Under the pieces are notes generated by a model. The model saw only the letters and a list, made by a program, of their open reading frames with translations. It was not told the DNA's origin and made no database searches. The translations under genes were made by a program, and so were the position numbers. From an uncultured Acidaminococcus sp. (GTDB lineage: Bacteria; Bacillota; Negativicutes; Acidaminococcales; Acidaminococcaceae), in NCBI GenBank assembly GCA_900770265.1, contig CAAGJR010000145.1, positions 1 through 18,712 on the forward strand: a stretch of DNA of 18,712 bases, given 5' to 3'. Numbering within the stretch: the first letter of the stretch is position 1; each line of letters starts with the position of its first letter. Below are positions 7,121 through 14,630 of this stretch, piece by piece.

Positions 7121-9037
7121 TTAGTCTTCCTTCTTCGCTCTCTTGGCGCGGGCCCCCTTCTTTTCCGGTCCCAGGTTGAATTTCTTCAGGTACCGGTACA
7201 GGGTCACCCGGCTCACATCCAGCATGATGGCCAGTTTGCTGATGTTGCCGCCGGCCTGTTTCCAGGCGGCCACGAACGCATCCTTGTCATGCTTCCAGGA
7301 CTTCTCGATCCGGTGTTCTCCCGGCAGTTTGATGTGGTTGGCTTCGATGACGCTGCCGGACGTATGGAAGAAGGCCTGCTCGATGACGCCCTGCAGCTGT
7401 TTGATGTTGCCGGGCCACTGGCAGCTGTTCAGCATGTGCAGGGCTTCCGGCGACAGGGTCTTGCCGGGCATATTGTGCCGGGCGGCCATTTCCGTCAGGA
7501 TGTGGTTGGCGATGACTTCCACGTCCTCCACCCGTTCCCGCAGCGGCGGAACCCGGATCACCGTACCGATGACCAGTTCGTACAGGCTCCGGGAGAACAG
7601 CCCCTTGTCCGTGAGCCGTTTCAGGTTGGAGTCGCAGGCGGCGATCACCCGCACGTTGAACTTCCGGCGGGTACCGGTTTCCCGGTTCAGCACCCCGTTG
7701 CGCAGGGCATCTGCCAGCACGTCTTCCAGTCGGGTGGGGAATTTTTCGATTTCATCCAGGAACAGGGTCCCGCCGTTGGCCAGTTCCAGGGCCCCGGCCG
7801 TCACATGGCCGGCACCGTCGTCGCTGCCGAAGAATTCGGCCTCCAGTTCCGCTTCCGGACCTTCGTGGCCCCGCACCGTAATGAGGGGAGCCGCTGCCCG
7901 GGGGCTGGCCTGGTGGATGCCGTGGGCCAGGCGCTGTTTGCCCGTACCCGGTTCGCCCTGGAGCAGCAGGTTGTTGTCGCCCCGGGCCACCCGGGCCGCC
8001 TTGTGCTGCAGAGCCAGGAACTCGCTGGAATTGCCCACCATGCTGTACAGGCTGTACCGGGAGCTGTATCCGGTGGCATGGGCGATGGTGGTCTTCAGGT
8101 CTTCGATGGACATGGAGATGATCACCACGCTGTCCACCTTACCGCCGGCCTTCACCGGCAACACGCTGGTCACGTCTTCATAGGTCCGGTCCTGGGTGAT
8201 CCAGGTGATTTCCTTGCGCAGGGTGCTCTTGCCGGACAGGCCCTTCTGGATGGGGATGTGTTCGTAGTTCAGGAACACTTCATCCAGCCGTTCGCTGCCC
8301 TCCAGCCGTTTCCGGCCGTTGGTGTTGGCATAGCGCAGGCTGCCGTCCTGGTTCACCCAGTACACAGAGGCCGGGATCTCTTCCGACAGCAGGCCGCACA
8401 CCTTCCAGTAGGCCAGCATGGTCAGGAAGTTCTCCACGGAGTACTTCATGGTCATGAGCAGGCTCAGCAAAATGTCGTAGGGCAGGTTTTCCTGGTCCAG
8501 AGAGAACAGGCTCAGGATGTAGCGGCTCTGGCCGGCCACGTTGATGGGTGCCGAGCAGGCATCCCCGGAGTGGCTTTCCCGGATCCACATCTCCGGCCCG
8601 AACATGAGGAAAGGCACGTTGTGGGCCCGGGCCACACAGATGCTGGACGTACCCACGTCCTCCTCCAGGACCCGCATGCCCTGGATGTCCTCGATGCTCC
8701 GCTGGAAGAAGGGCAGGGCATAGTTCTTCAGCACGTACCCGTCTTCATCCACCAGCAGCATGCTCAGGTTGTGGGAGTTGAAGTACTGCTTGTTCTGGTC
8801 GAACAGGCCATCCACGTACTTCACCACATCCTCGTTCCGTTCCAGGGCTTTCTGCAGCTCCTGATCGGTCAGCCGCACCCCGTGGGCCGGCATGGTTTCA
8901 TGGTTCAGTTTTCTCGCTTCACACCGGCGCCAGGACTCAGCCACCCACGGATGGACGTTGGGGTCGATGATCCCCTCGTCGATGAATTTGTTGTAATAGC
9001 TGGTCAGCTTTTCCTTATTGCGTCGTTCCCTAATCAT
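7121..9037 (-). CDS. Degenerate sigma-54 enhancer-binding-protein-like regulator (GAF/PAS-AAA-Fis HTH)
   Basis: A 638-residue cytoplasmic regulator with the AcoR-type layout: a GAF-like sensor domain (about 80-215), a PAS-like region (about 222-320), an AAA+ domain (about 330-560) and a Fis-type helix-turn-helix (about 590-622, GGNISKLAIMLDVSRVTLYR). Walker A reads GEPGTGKQ (361-368) and Walker B GGTLFLDE (422-429). The GAFTGA loop that touches sigma-54 is absent: the aligned stretch after EFFG is SDDGAGHVT and the loop is about four residues short. The two arginine-finger positions of FRxxLYYRL are Ser482 and Leu488, and sensor II WPGNIR has Lys. So the AAA+ domain may bind nucleotide but is unlikely to activate sigma-54 polymerase. 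ATG 9037 lies 15 bases after the nlpC/P60 stop, preceded by an AGGGGGG stretch, so the two are co-transcribed. Targets are unknown. Confidence 0.9.
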   Translation of the reverse strand: MIRERRNKEKLTSYYNKFIDEGIIDPNVHPWVAESWRRCEARKLNHETMPAHGVRLTDQELQKALERNEDVVKYVDGLFDQNKQYFNSHNLSMLLVDEDGYVLKNYALPFFQRSIEDIQGMRVLEEDVGTSSICVARAHNVPFLMFGPEMWIRESHSGDACSAPINVAGQSRYILSLFSLDQENLPYDILLSLLMTMKYSVENFLTMLAYWKVCGLLSEEIPASVYWVNQDGSLRYANTNGRKRLEGSERLDEVFLNYEHIPIQKGLSGKSTLRKEITWITQDRTYEDVTSVLPVKAGGKVDSVVIISMSIEDLKTTIAHATGYSSRYSLYSMVGNSSEFLALQHKAARVARGDNNLLLQGEPGTGKQRLAHGIHQASPRAAAPLITVRGHEGPEAELEAEFFGSDDGAGHVTAGALELANGGTLFLDEIEKFPTRLEDVLADALRNGVLNRETGTRRKFNVRVIAACDSNLKRLTDKGLFSRSLYELVIGTVIRVPPLRERVEDVEVIANHILTEMAARHNMPGKTLSPEALHMLNSCQWPGNIKQLQGVIEQAFFHTSGSVIEANHIKLPGEHRIEKSWKHDKDAFVAAWKQAGGNISKLAIMLDVSRVTLYRYLKKFNLGPEKKGARAKRAKKED

Positions 9038-9052
9038 TGGTTTCCCCCCTGC

Positions 9053-9751
9053 TTATCTATACCCTTTGTGCGCCGGGACCAGGACCCGTTTCGCACCGTA
9101 GTATCTTGTCTTCCAGTATTCATCGGACAGGCTGCACAGCCGCACCCCGGCAGAGGAGGTGGCGTTCCAGAACAGTCCGTTGCCCGCATAGATCCCCACA
9201 TGAGAAGCCCCGGGTTCATAGGTGGAGAAGAACACCAGGTCCCCCGGCTTCAGCTGCCGCTGGGTCACGAACAGACCCTTCTCGTACTGCAGGTCGGCCG
9301 TACGGGGCAGCGTGGCCTTATGCTGGCGGAATACATACTGCACATACCCGGAGCAGTCGAAGGCCCGGGGCGTGGTCCCGCCGAAGCTGTAGGGCACGCC
9401 CTTGTACCGGGACGCAGTCCGGACCACGTCCTCGCCCCGTACCCCGTGGATGCCCTCCTTTTCAAAGGCGGCCTCCTGGATGCGGAAATACGTGGTGTCG
9501 TCCACTTTCCCGGTGGCGGGCAGCTTGTGGCTGCGCTGGAAAGCACGCACTTCCGTTTCCAGGGCTTTCGTATATTTCCCGGTCATAGGCGTCTTCATGC
9601 CGATGGCGTTCAGTTTGATCTGCACCGTCTTGACCTTCCAGCCCTTGTCTCCCACTTTCAGGGGAGCCGTCTTGTGGGCGGCGGCACCTGCGGAAAGGGG
9701 CAGGGCCAGCACGGCCAGGAACAATGCCAGTACCACTTTGTGCAGTTTCAT
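9053..9751 (-). CDS. Secreted NlpC/P60 peptidoglycan endopeptidase with PG-binding domain
   Basis: A 232-residue exported cell-wall hydrolase. Residues 1-24 form a signal peptide (KLHK, a hydrophobic core, then an LPLSAGAAA cleavage region). A peptidoglycan-binding type 1 repeat follows (about 32-97, with VQIKLNAIGM and VRAFQRSHKLPATG). The C-terminal NlpC/P60 domain (about 108-225) has the catalytic Cys133 in FDCSGYV, His184 in SHVGIY and the third polar position as Asn196 in FWNATSS, where His is commonest. Such enzymes cleave within the stem peptide between D-Glu and the diamino acid. The ATG is preceded by AGAGG at slightly long spacing. It precedes the regulator gene by 15 bases on the same strand. 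Confidence 0.92.
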   Translation of the reverse strand: MKLHKVVLALFLAVLALPLSAGAAAHKTAPLKVGDKGWKVKTVQIKLNAIGMKTPMTGKYTKALETEVRAFQRSHKLPATGKVDDTTYFRIQEAAFEKEGIHGVRGEDVVRTASRYKGVPYSFGGTTPRAFDCSGYVQYVFRQHKATLPRTADLQYEKGLFVTQRQLKPGDLVFFSTYEPGASHVGIYAGNGLFWNATSSAGVRLCSLSDEYWKTRYYGAKRVLVPAHKGYR

Positions 9752-9778
9752 TTTTGTATGCCTCTTTTCTTACACGGC

Positions 9779-9794
9779 AAATCCTTGCGGATTT
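9779..9794. repeat. Short hairpin between the radical SAM and NlpC/P60 genes
   Basis: AAATCC and GGATTT pair around TTGC (GCAA tetraloop on the minus strand), just downstream of the radical SAM stop codon. There is no T-run on the minus strand, so a rho-independent terminator is not supported; it may simply be a leader or processing structure. Confidence 0.35.
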
Positions 9795-9812
9795 ATTAAA
9801 AATGATACACTC

Positions 9813-10721
9813 TCAATACTCCATATTAGTATAAACTTCCCAATCCGTCAATTTGGAAAGTTTGCCGATGGACACATCCAGTTCCTGGATCAGGCGCTCC
9901 TTGTCCTGGGGCAGGGTCCCGGCCAGGGGCACATAATTGGAAATGTGGTTGCTGCGGAACAGGGTGTGGCGCCCGGGCTCGATGTCCACGTGCTCCAGCA
10001 TGAGCTTCGCCTCCTTCGCAAGACCCGCCGGCGACAGCAGTTCGAATTCCCCGTTCTCGAACTGTTTCAGCATTTCCGTCCCCTTATATAACCGCAGGGT
10101 CAGTACACTGAGCATGTTGGGCTGGATGGCCGTCACGGCCTTGCCCGTGTTGATGGCGTGGCGCTCGCTGTCCGCCTTGCCCCCCAGTCCGGCGATGACC
10201 ATCATGGACAGCTTCATGCCGCAGCGGACCACCTTCTGGCCGGCGGCAATGGCTTCCCCGGCGGAAACACCCTTCTTGATCCGGTGCAGCAGTTCGTCGT
10301 CCCCGGTCTCCAGACCGAAGTACAGCATCTTCAGCCCCGCTTCCCGCAGCTGCACCATCTCTTCGTCACTTTTGAGCAAAATGTCCCGGGGCCCCGCATA
10401 GGACGTGACCCGCTGCAGGTTCGGGAACGTCTTGTACAATACAGCCAGCAGTTTCAGCAGCTTGCTGGTGGGCAGCACCAGGGCATCCCCGTCCGCCAGG
10501 AAGATCCGCTTCACCTGCTTCTGGGCATATTGGGCCGCCAGGGCGATCTGCCGGGAGATCTCCTCGTCAGGGCACACAGAGAACTGCACATCCTTATACA
10601 TGGCGCAGAACGTGCAGGTATTGTGGGCACAGCCCCGGGTCACCCGCAGGATGAAGCTGTTGGCTTCGCTGGGCGGCCGGAACACCGGCGTGTCGTAATC
10701 ATCGAAATACAGACCGAACAT
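9813..10721 (-). CDS. Radical SAM protein with CX4CX2C cluster motif
   Basis: A 302-residue radical SAM enzyme of unknown substrate. The [4Fe-4S] motif reads GCAHNTCTFCAMY, with Cys31, Cys36 and Cys39, i.e. CX4CX2C rather than the textbook CX3CX2C. Later landmarks typical of Elp3/MiaB-like barrels are YFGLETGDDELL (134-145) followed by an IKKG segment, and GLGGK (178-182) as the SAM-contacting glycine strand. No second cysteine cluster, TRAM domain or B12 domain is visible. The start was placed at ATG 10721, where GGAGG (10730-10734) stands eight bases ahead; the frame extends upstream to ATG 10766, but those extra residues have no support. It heads the minus-strand gene run and diverges from the rnf operon. 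Confidence 0.88.
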   Translation of the reverse strand: MFGLYFDDYDTPVFRPPSEANSFILRVTRGCAHNTCTFCAMYKDVQFSVCPDEEISRQIALAAQYAQKQVKRIFLADGDALVLPTSKLLKLLAVLYKTFPNLQRVTSYAGPRDILLKSDEEMVQLREAGLKMLYFGLETGDDELLHRIKKGVSAGEAIAAGQKVVRCGMKLSMMVIAGLGGKADSERHAINTGKAVTAIQPNMLSVLTLRLYKGTEMLKQFENGEFELLSPAGLAKEAKLMLEHVDIEPGRHTLFRSNHISNYVPLAGTLPQDKERLIQELDVSIGKLSKLTDWEVYTNMEY

Positions 10722-10959
10722 AATCCATTCCTCCAGATTTTGACAACTGCCTTCCAATATATACACTGGATTAAAGACAGTATATTCATAAGATTCTTCT
10801 AATTCACTTGATTGAACAAAACTCCACTGGTCACGTCCATTATTATAAACTATTTTACAATTTTCTGCAGGATTTTTTGTAAACTTTTTGAGAAGAAAAT
10901 TCCCAAAAAATTTTCATTTAGATTCCATGCCGTTTCCCCAACTGTATCCGTCCAACCCC

Positions 10960-10988
10960 TTGTTTTTTGTAATTTTACAATATATAAT
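10960..10988 (+). promoter_or_regulatory. Sigma-70-type promoter of the rnf operon
   Basis: TTGTTT (10960-10965) as -35 and a perfect TATAAT (10983-10988) as -10 are separated by exactly 17 bases. Transcription would start near 10995, giving a leader of roughly 35 bases before the rnfC ATG. The spacer contains a palindrome, listed separately. Confidence 0.75.
10967..10980. promoter_or_regulatory. Palindrome in the rnf promoter spacer, candidate operator
   Basis: TTGTAA-TT-TTACAA is a perfect 6+6 inverted repeat lying between the -35 and -10. A protein bound here would occlude RNA polymerase. The outer TTGT/ACAA ends recall Rex redox-sensor sites, but the site is 14 bases long against the 18 of typical Rex operators, so the identity is open. 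Confidence 0.5.
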
Positions 10989-11018
10989 TTTTACTTGAAG
11001 TTGACACATGAAAGGTTA

Positions 11019-11024
11019 GAGGTG
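11019..11024 (+). promoter_or_regulatory. rnfC ribosome binding site
   Basis: GAGGTG stands six to eight bases ahead of ATG 11031, which supports that start and a short leader from the predicted promoter. Confidence 0.7.
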
Positions 11025-11030
11025 AACTGA

Positions 11031-12401
11031 ATGTCTGCACAAGAAGCAAGTTTCATGGGTGGTGTTGAAGTACCGCCCAGCAAGTCCTTGACCGACAAAG
11101 TGGCTATCGAAAGATGCCCGGCCCCGGACATGGTGTACATTCCTCTCTCCCAGCACATTGGTGCTCCGGCAAAACCGGTGGTCAAACCGGGAGACAAAGT
11201 CACAATGGGACAGGTGATCGGGGAAGCCGGCGGCTTCGTCAGCACCAACATCCACTCCAGCGTGAGCGGCATGGTGATGAAGCTGGAGAGCCGTTACATG
11301 CCCAACGGCATGATTTCCCAATGTGTGGTCATCAAGAATGATGGCCAGGACACCCCCTGCGAGGACATGAAACCCCGCAAGGAAGAAGACATCACGCCGG
11401 ATCTGATCCGTCAGGTGCTGCGTGACAGAGGCATCGCCGGTATGGGTGGTGCTACATTCCCGACGGCTGTGAAGTATGCGCCCGTAAAAGAAGGCCATCG
11501 CCCCATCGATACCGTCCTGCTGAACGGCATCGAATGCGAACCGTTCGTTACGGCCGACCATCGCACGCTGCTGGAATACTCCGATGAGATCATCCAGGGT
11601 CTGAAGTACTTCATGCTGGCCTCCGGTGCTTCCAAAGGCATCATCGGCATCGAAGACAACAAACCCGATGCCATCGCACTGATGCAGAAGAAAGTGGCTT
11701 CCGAAGCCAACATCGAAGTCTGCGTCTGCAAAGAAAAGTATCCTCAGGGCTCTGAAAAGCACCTGATCTTCGCCGCTACCGGCCGCACCGTCCCGGATCG
11801 GGGCCTGCCTGCCGATGTGGGCGTCATCGTGGACAACGTGGGTACGGCTGTTGCCGCCTGCCGCGCTGTGAAAAACAACGTTCCCCTGTACGAACGTGTC
11901 GTGACCATCAGTGGTGACGGCGTGAAGAAACCCGGGAACTACATCGTCCGTCTGGGTACCCTGTACAGCGACGCCGTGGAAAAAGCCGCCGGCGGCCTGG
12001 AAGGCGATCCCGGCAAGATCATTTCCGGCGGGATGATGATGGGCTTTGCCGTCAACTCCCTGGATTATCCGATCACGAAAGGCTCCAGCGGCCTGCTGAT
12101 CTTCAACTCCAAATCTCCTTTCGCCCAATACGTGGAACCGGATCCCTGCGTCCATTGCGGTCGCTGCGTAGATGCCTGCCCCATGAGACTGGAACCGACC
12201 GAAATCGTCCAGGCTGTGAAGAAGCAGAACTGGGATGAAGCTGAACGGTTCTTCTGTCATGCCTGCATCGAATGCGGTTCCTGTGCTTTCGTATGCCCTG
12301 CCCACATTCCTCTGGTGCAGTACATCCGGATGGGCAAGCAATTTATCAAAGGGAAAGGTGACGGCGGTCATAACCCCTTCTATAAATTCGAAAAGAAATA
12401 A
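11031..12401 (+). CDS. rnfC: Rnf complex subunit RnfC
   Basis: A 456-residue peripheral subunit that binds NAD(H) and FMN on the cytoplasmic side and passes electrons between NAD+ and the iron-sulfur path of the Rnf complex. The N-terminal barrel-sandwich (lipoyl-like) region covers about 40-105. The Complex1-51K-like nucleotide-binding part has GMGGATFPTAVK (137-148) and NGIECEPF (165-172). Two C-terminal [4Fe-4S] sites are CVHCGRCVDAC (Cys373, 376, 379, 383) and CIECGSCAFVC (Cys412, 415, 418, 422). Length fits the compact clostridial form without the long repeat tail of proteobacterial RnfC. It is first in a rnfCDGEAB operon, the order seen in clostridia and acetogens, and has its own clear promoter and ribosome site. 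Confidence 0.97.
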   Translation: MSAQEASFMGGVEVPPSKSLTDKVAIERCPAPDMVYIPLSQHIGAPAKPVVKPGDKVTMGQVIGEAGGFVSTNIHSSVSGMVMKLESRYMPNGMISQCVVIKNDGQDTPCEDMKPRKEEDITPDLIRQVLRDRGIAGMGGATFPTAVKYAPVKEGHRPIDTVLLNGIECEPFVTADHRTLLEYSDEIIQGLKYFMLASGASKGIIGIEDNKPDAIALMQKKVASEANIEVCVCKEKYPQGSEKHLIFAATGRTVPDRGLPADVGVIVDNVGTAVAACRAVKNNVPLYERVVTISGDGVKKPGNYIVRLGTLYSDAVEKAAGGLEGDPGKIISGGMMMGFAVNSLDYPITKGSSGLLIFNSKSPFAQYVEPDPCVHCGRCVDACPMRLEPTEIVQAVKKQNWDEAERFFCHACIECGSCAFVCPAHIPLVQYIRMGKQFIKGKGDGGHNPFYKFEKK

Positions 12402-12427
12402 TATCGCGAAAGGACTGGATATCGATT

Positions 12428-13462
12428 ATGGAACCTATTAAAGAACCGAAACCTCTGGTTCTCGTTTCCTCGTCTCCCCACATGCACTGTGGGCTCACCA
12501 TCAGCAAGTCCATGCGGGAAGTTATGCTGGCACTGGTACCTGCTGTCCTGGCATCTTTTTACTATTTCCGTTTTGACGCAGCTCGTGTCATCGTGTGCTG
12601 CATGCTTTCTGCCATTATCTTCGAAAAACTGGCCAACAAGGTCATGGGCGTGAAGAAGGATACCGTAAAAGACGGTTCCGCTGCCCTGACCGGTCTGCTG
12701 CTGGCCCTGTGCCTGCCGGCTTCCCTGCCCAGCTACATGGCCGTTTTGGGCGGCATGTTCGCTGTGGTCATCGGCAAAGCCGTATTCGGCGGCCTGGGCA
12801 AGAACATCTTCAACCCGGCCCACATCGGCCGTGCCATCCTGCTGGCCTCTTTCCCCCAGCAGATGACCACCTGGGTCATCCCCGCCACCAAGGCCGCTGC
12901 TGTTACGGCTGCCACGGCTGGTGCTGATGCCACCACCGGCGCCACTCCGCTGGCAGTAATGCGGATGGCTGAAAAAGCCTGGGCTGCCGGCGGCGCTGCT
13001 GCCACCCAGCTGCCTTCCCTGTCCGACCTGTTCCTGGGCAATGTAGGCGGCTCCCTGGGCGAAACCTGCGTACCGGCCCTGCTGATCGGCGGCCTGTACC
13101 TGATCTACAAGAAACTGATCGACTGGCGCATCCCTGTGTTCTATCTGGCAACCGTTGCCGTGATCACCGGGGTGTACGGGGCTGTGAACGGGTATCCTTC
13201 CACGTTCCCTCTGTACCATCTGTTCGCCGGCGGCCTGATGATCGGTGCCTTCTTCATGGCAACCGACTGGGTCACCTCCCCGATCACCAAGAAAGGCAAA
13301 ATCATTTACGCCATCGGCCTGGGCCTGCTGACCTCCCTGATCCGGCTGCGCGGCAGCTATACGGAAGGCGTCTGCTACTCCATCCTGATGATGAACATGG
13401 TCTCTCCTATGATTGACCGGTTCGTACGGAATGTATCCTTCGGAGGAGGTCAAAAGAAATGA
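12428..13462 (+). CDS. rnfD: Rnf complex membrane subunit RnfD (covalent FMN)
   Basis: A 344-residue polytopic membrane protein of the NqrB/RnfD family, part of the ion-conducting core. Several hydrophobic helices are evident, and FGGLGKNIFNPAHIGRAILL (120-139) is a family hallmark. The flavinylation site reads TTGATPLAVMRM, with Thr173 as the expected covalent FMN attachment residue, in line with the apbE gene downstream. The ATG lies 26 bases after rnfC; AAAGGA upstream is somewhat far from it. It ends in an ATGA overlap with rnfG, implying coupled translation. Confidence 0.96.
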   Translation: MEPIKEPKPLVLVSSSPHMHCGLTISKSMREVMLALVPAVLASFYYFRFDAARVIVCCMLSAIIFEKLANKVMGVKKDTVKDGSAALTGLLLALCLPASLPSYMAVLGGMFAVVIGKAVFGGLGKNIFNPAHIGRAILLASFPQQMTTWVIPATKAAAVTAATAGADATTGATPLAVMRMAEKAWAAGGAAATQLPSLSDLFLGNVGGSLGETCVPALLIGGLYLIYKKLIDWRIPVFYLATVAVITGVYGAVNGYPSTFPLYHLFAGGLMIGAFFMATDWVTSPITKKGKIIYAIGLGLLTSLIRLRGSYTEGVCYSILMMNMVSPMIDRFVRNVSFGGGQKK

Positions 13463-14019
13463 GCAACCTCTTTGTTAAGTATACCGGTATCCTGGCCGTC
13501 ATCTGCGGCGTCAGCGTAGGCCTGGTGGCTGCAGCCCACGAAGGCACGAAGGATACCATCGCTGCAAAACATGAAGCGGACACCCGTGCCGCTTACAAAG
13601 TCGTCCTGCCCGACCTGGGCGATCTGAAGAAACTGCCGGCTCCCGGCGGCCTGATCACCGATGTGCAGGAATCTTCCAAGAACGGTAAACCCAACGGCTA
13701 CATCTACACCGTGACCCCCAGCGGCTACGGCGGCAAGGTAACCCTGATGGTTGGGATTTCCAAAGACGGCAACAAAATCACCGGCATCAAAGTCATGAAC
13801 CACAGTGAAACTCCTGGCCTGGGCGCCAAGAGCACCGAACCTGCATGGCAGGCTCAATTCAAAGGCAAACCCCTGAAAGATGCACTGGTAGTCACGAAGC
13901 AGGAAGCATCCAAGCCTAACGAAATCAAGGCCATCACGGCTGCTACCATCACTTCCAGAGCTGTCGTCACCGGCGTGAACGCTGCCCGGGATGACTACAT
14001 GAAGAATCATGCCAATTGA
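13459..14019 (+). CDS. rnfG: Rnf complex subunit RnfG (FMN-binding, flavinylated)
   Basis: A 186-residue subunit with one N-terminal membrane helix (about 8-26) and an FMN-binding domain outside the cytoplasm. It carries a covalently bound FMN that relays electrons with RnfD. The domain shows GYGGKVTLMVGI and NHSETPGLGAK (114-124), both typical. The flavinylation region reads KAITAATITSRAV, where the usual form is D-x-x-SGAT-x-TS; Thr163 is the expected attachment site, but the preceding Asp is Lys157 and the Gly is Ala161. A GGAGG site ahead of the ATG lies inside the end of rnfD, with which it overlaps by four bases. Confidence 0.96.
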   Translation: MSNLFVKYTGILAVICGVSVGLVAAAHEGTKDTIAAKHEADTRAAYKVVLPDLGDLKKLPAPGGLITDVQESSKNGKPNGYIYTVTPSGYGGKVTLMVGISKDGNKITGIKVMNHSETPGLGAKSTEPAWQAQFKGKPLKDALVVTKQEASKPNEIKAITAATITSRAVVTGVNAARDDYMKNHAN

Positions 14020-14033
14020 AAGGACTGATCGAG

Positions 14034-14630
14034 ATGCTGCATGAGTTGACCAAAGGTATCATCAAGGAAAACCCGTTGTTCGTTCAGTTGCTGGGTGTCT
14101 GCCCTTCGCTGGCAACGTCTACTTCCCTGACCAACGCAATCGGTATGGGCTGTGCCTTTACCTTCGTTCTGTTTTTCACCAACATGATCATCGCTGCCAT
14201 CCGGAAACTGATTCCGGACCAGATCCACATTCCCTGCTACATCGTTGTTATCGCTTCCGTGGTAACCGTGCTGGAAATGCTGATGAACGCTTTCGTACCG
14301 GCGCTGTACGCAGCCCTGGGCGTATTCGTTCCTCTGATCGTTGTTAACTGTATCGTACTGGGCCGTGCAGAAGCCTTCGCCTGCGACCACGGGATCATCG
14401 ATTCCGCTCTGGACGCCATCGGCATGGGCATCGGCTATACGTTCGCCCTGTTCTGCATCGCCTTCTTCCGTGAACTGATCGGTGCCGGCAAACTGTTCGA
14501 CCATGTGGTCATGCCTGCCGCCTATCAGCCTGTGCTGATCTTCATCCTGCCGGCCGGCGCATTCCTGACCATGGGCTTTGTGTTCGCCGCTGTGAACTAC
14601 TTCAAAGAAAGAGGTGCTCATAATGCATAG
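14034..14630 (+). CDS. rnfE: Rnf complex membrane subunit RnfE
   Basis: A 198-residue integral membrane protein paired with RnfA in the ion-translocating core; the two are homologous, inverted halves that hold an iron-sulfur centre between conserved cysteines. Signatures are LLGVCPSLATSTSLTNAIGMG (19-39, Cys23) and VNCIVLGRAEAFA (104-116, Cys106). About six hydrophobic helices are visible. ATG 14034 was chosen over TTG 14016 because AAAGGA (14019-14024) then stands nine bases ahead and the protein starts MLHELTKG as in the family. It begins 14 bases after the rnfG stop and overlaps rnfA by eight bases. Confidence 0.95.
   Translation: MLHELTKGIIKENPLFVQLLGVCPSLATSTSLTNAIGMGCAFTFVLFFTNMIIAAIRKLIPDQIHIPCYIVVIASVVTVLEMLMNAFVPALYAALGVFVPLIVVNCIVLGRAEAFACDHGIIDSALDAIGMGIGYTFALFCIAFFRELIGAGKLFDHVVMPAAYQPVLIFILPAGAFLTMGFVFAAVNYFKERGAHNA

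Larger units (their letters stand above)
10722..11030. other. AT-rich 309-bp intergenic control region between radical SAM gene and rnf operon
   Basis: This gap is strongly AT-rich against GC-rich neighbours. It holds the rnf promoter, a promoter for the divergent radical SAM gene that I cannot place confidently, an inverted pair TTACAA (10855-10860) / TTGTAA (10877-10882), and an inverted repeat GAAAATT (10895-10901) / AATTTTC (10909-10915). No credible gene or T-tailed terminator is seen in it. Confidence 0.7.

Noticed and set aside
7043..9799. A 918-codon plus-strand open frame opposite the regulator and NlpC/P60 genes, and similar long antisense frames at 3007-5292 and 5220-6980 (+), 11016-12371 and 14602-16167 (-).
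   Set aside because: They are mirror frames produced by GC-rich codon bias: low-complexity Gln/His/Gly/Arg-rich translations with no family motif, no good ribosome sites, and they lie opposite genes whose catalytic motifs are unmistakable.
10895..10915. GAAAATT/AATTTTC inverted repeat as a terminator.
   Set aside because: The stem is only AT-rich apart from one pair, has a seven-base loop and no T-run, and no gene ends just before it on either strand; such repeats are expected by chance in AT-rich DNA.
11001..11006. A consensus TTGACA close to rnfC.
   Set aside because: No -10 stands 16-18 bases downstream; that position falls on the ribosome site and rnfC start. The TTGTTT/TATAAT pair upstream is far better.
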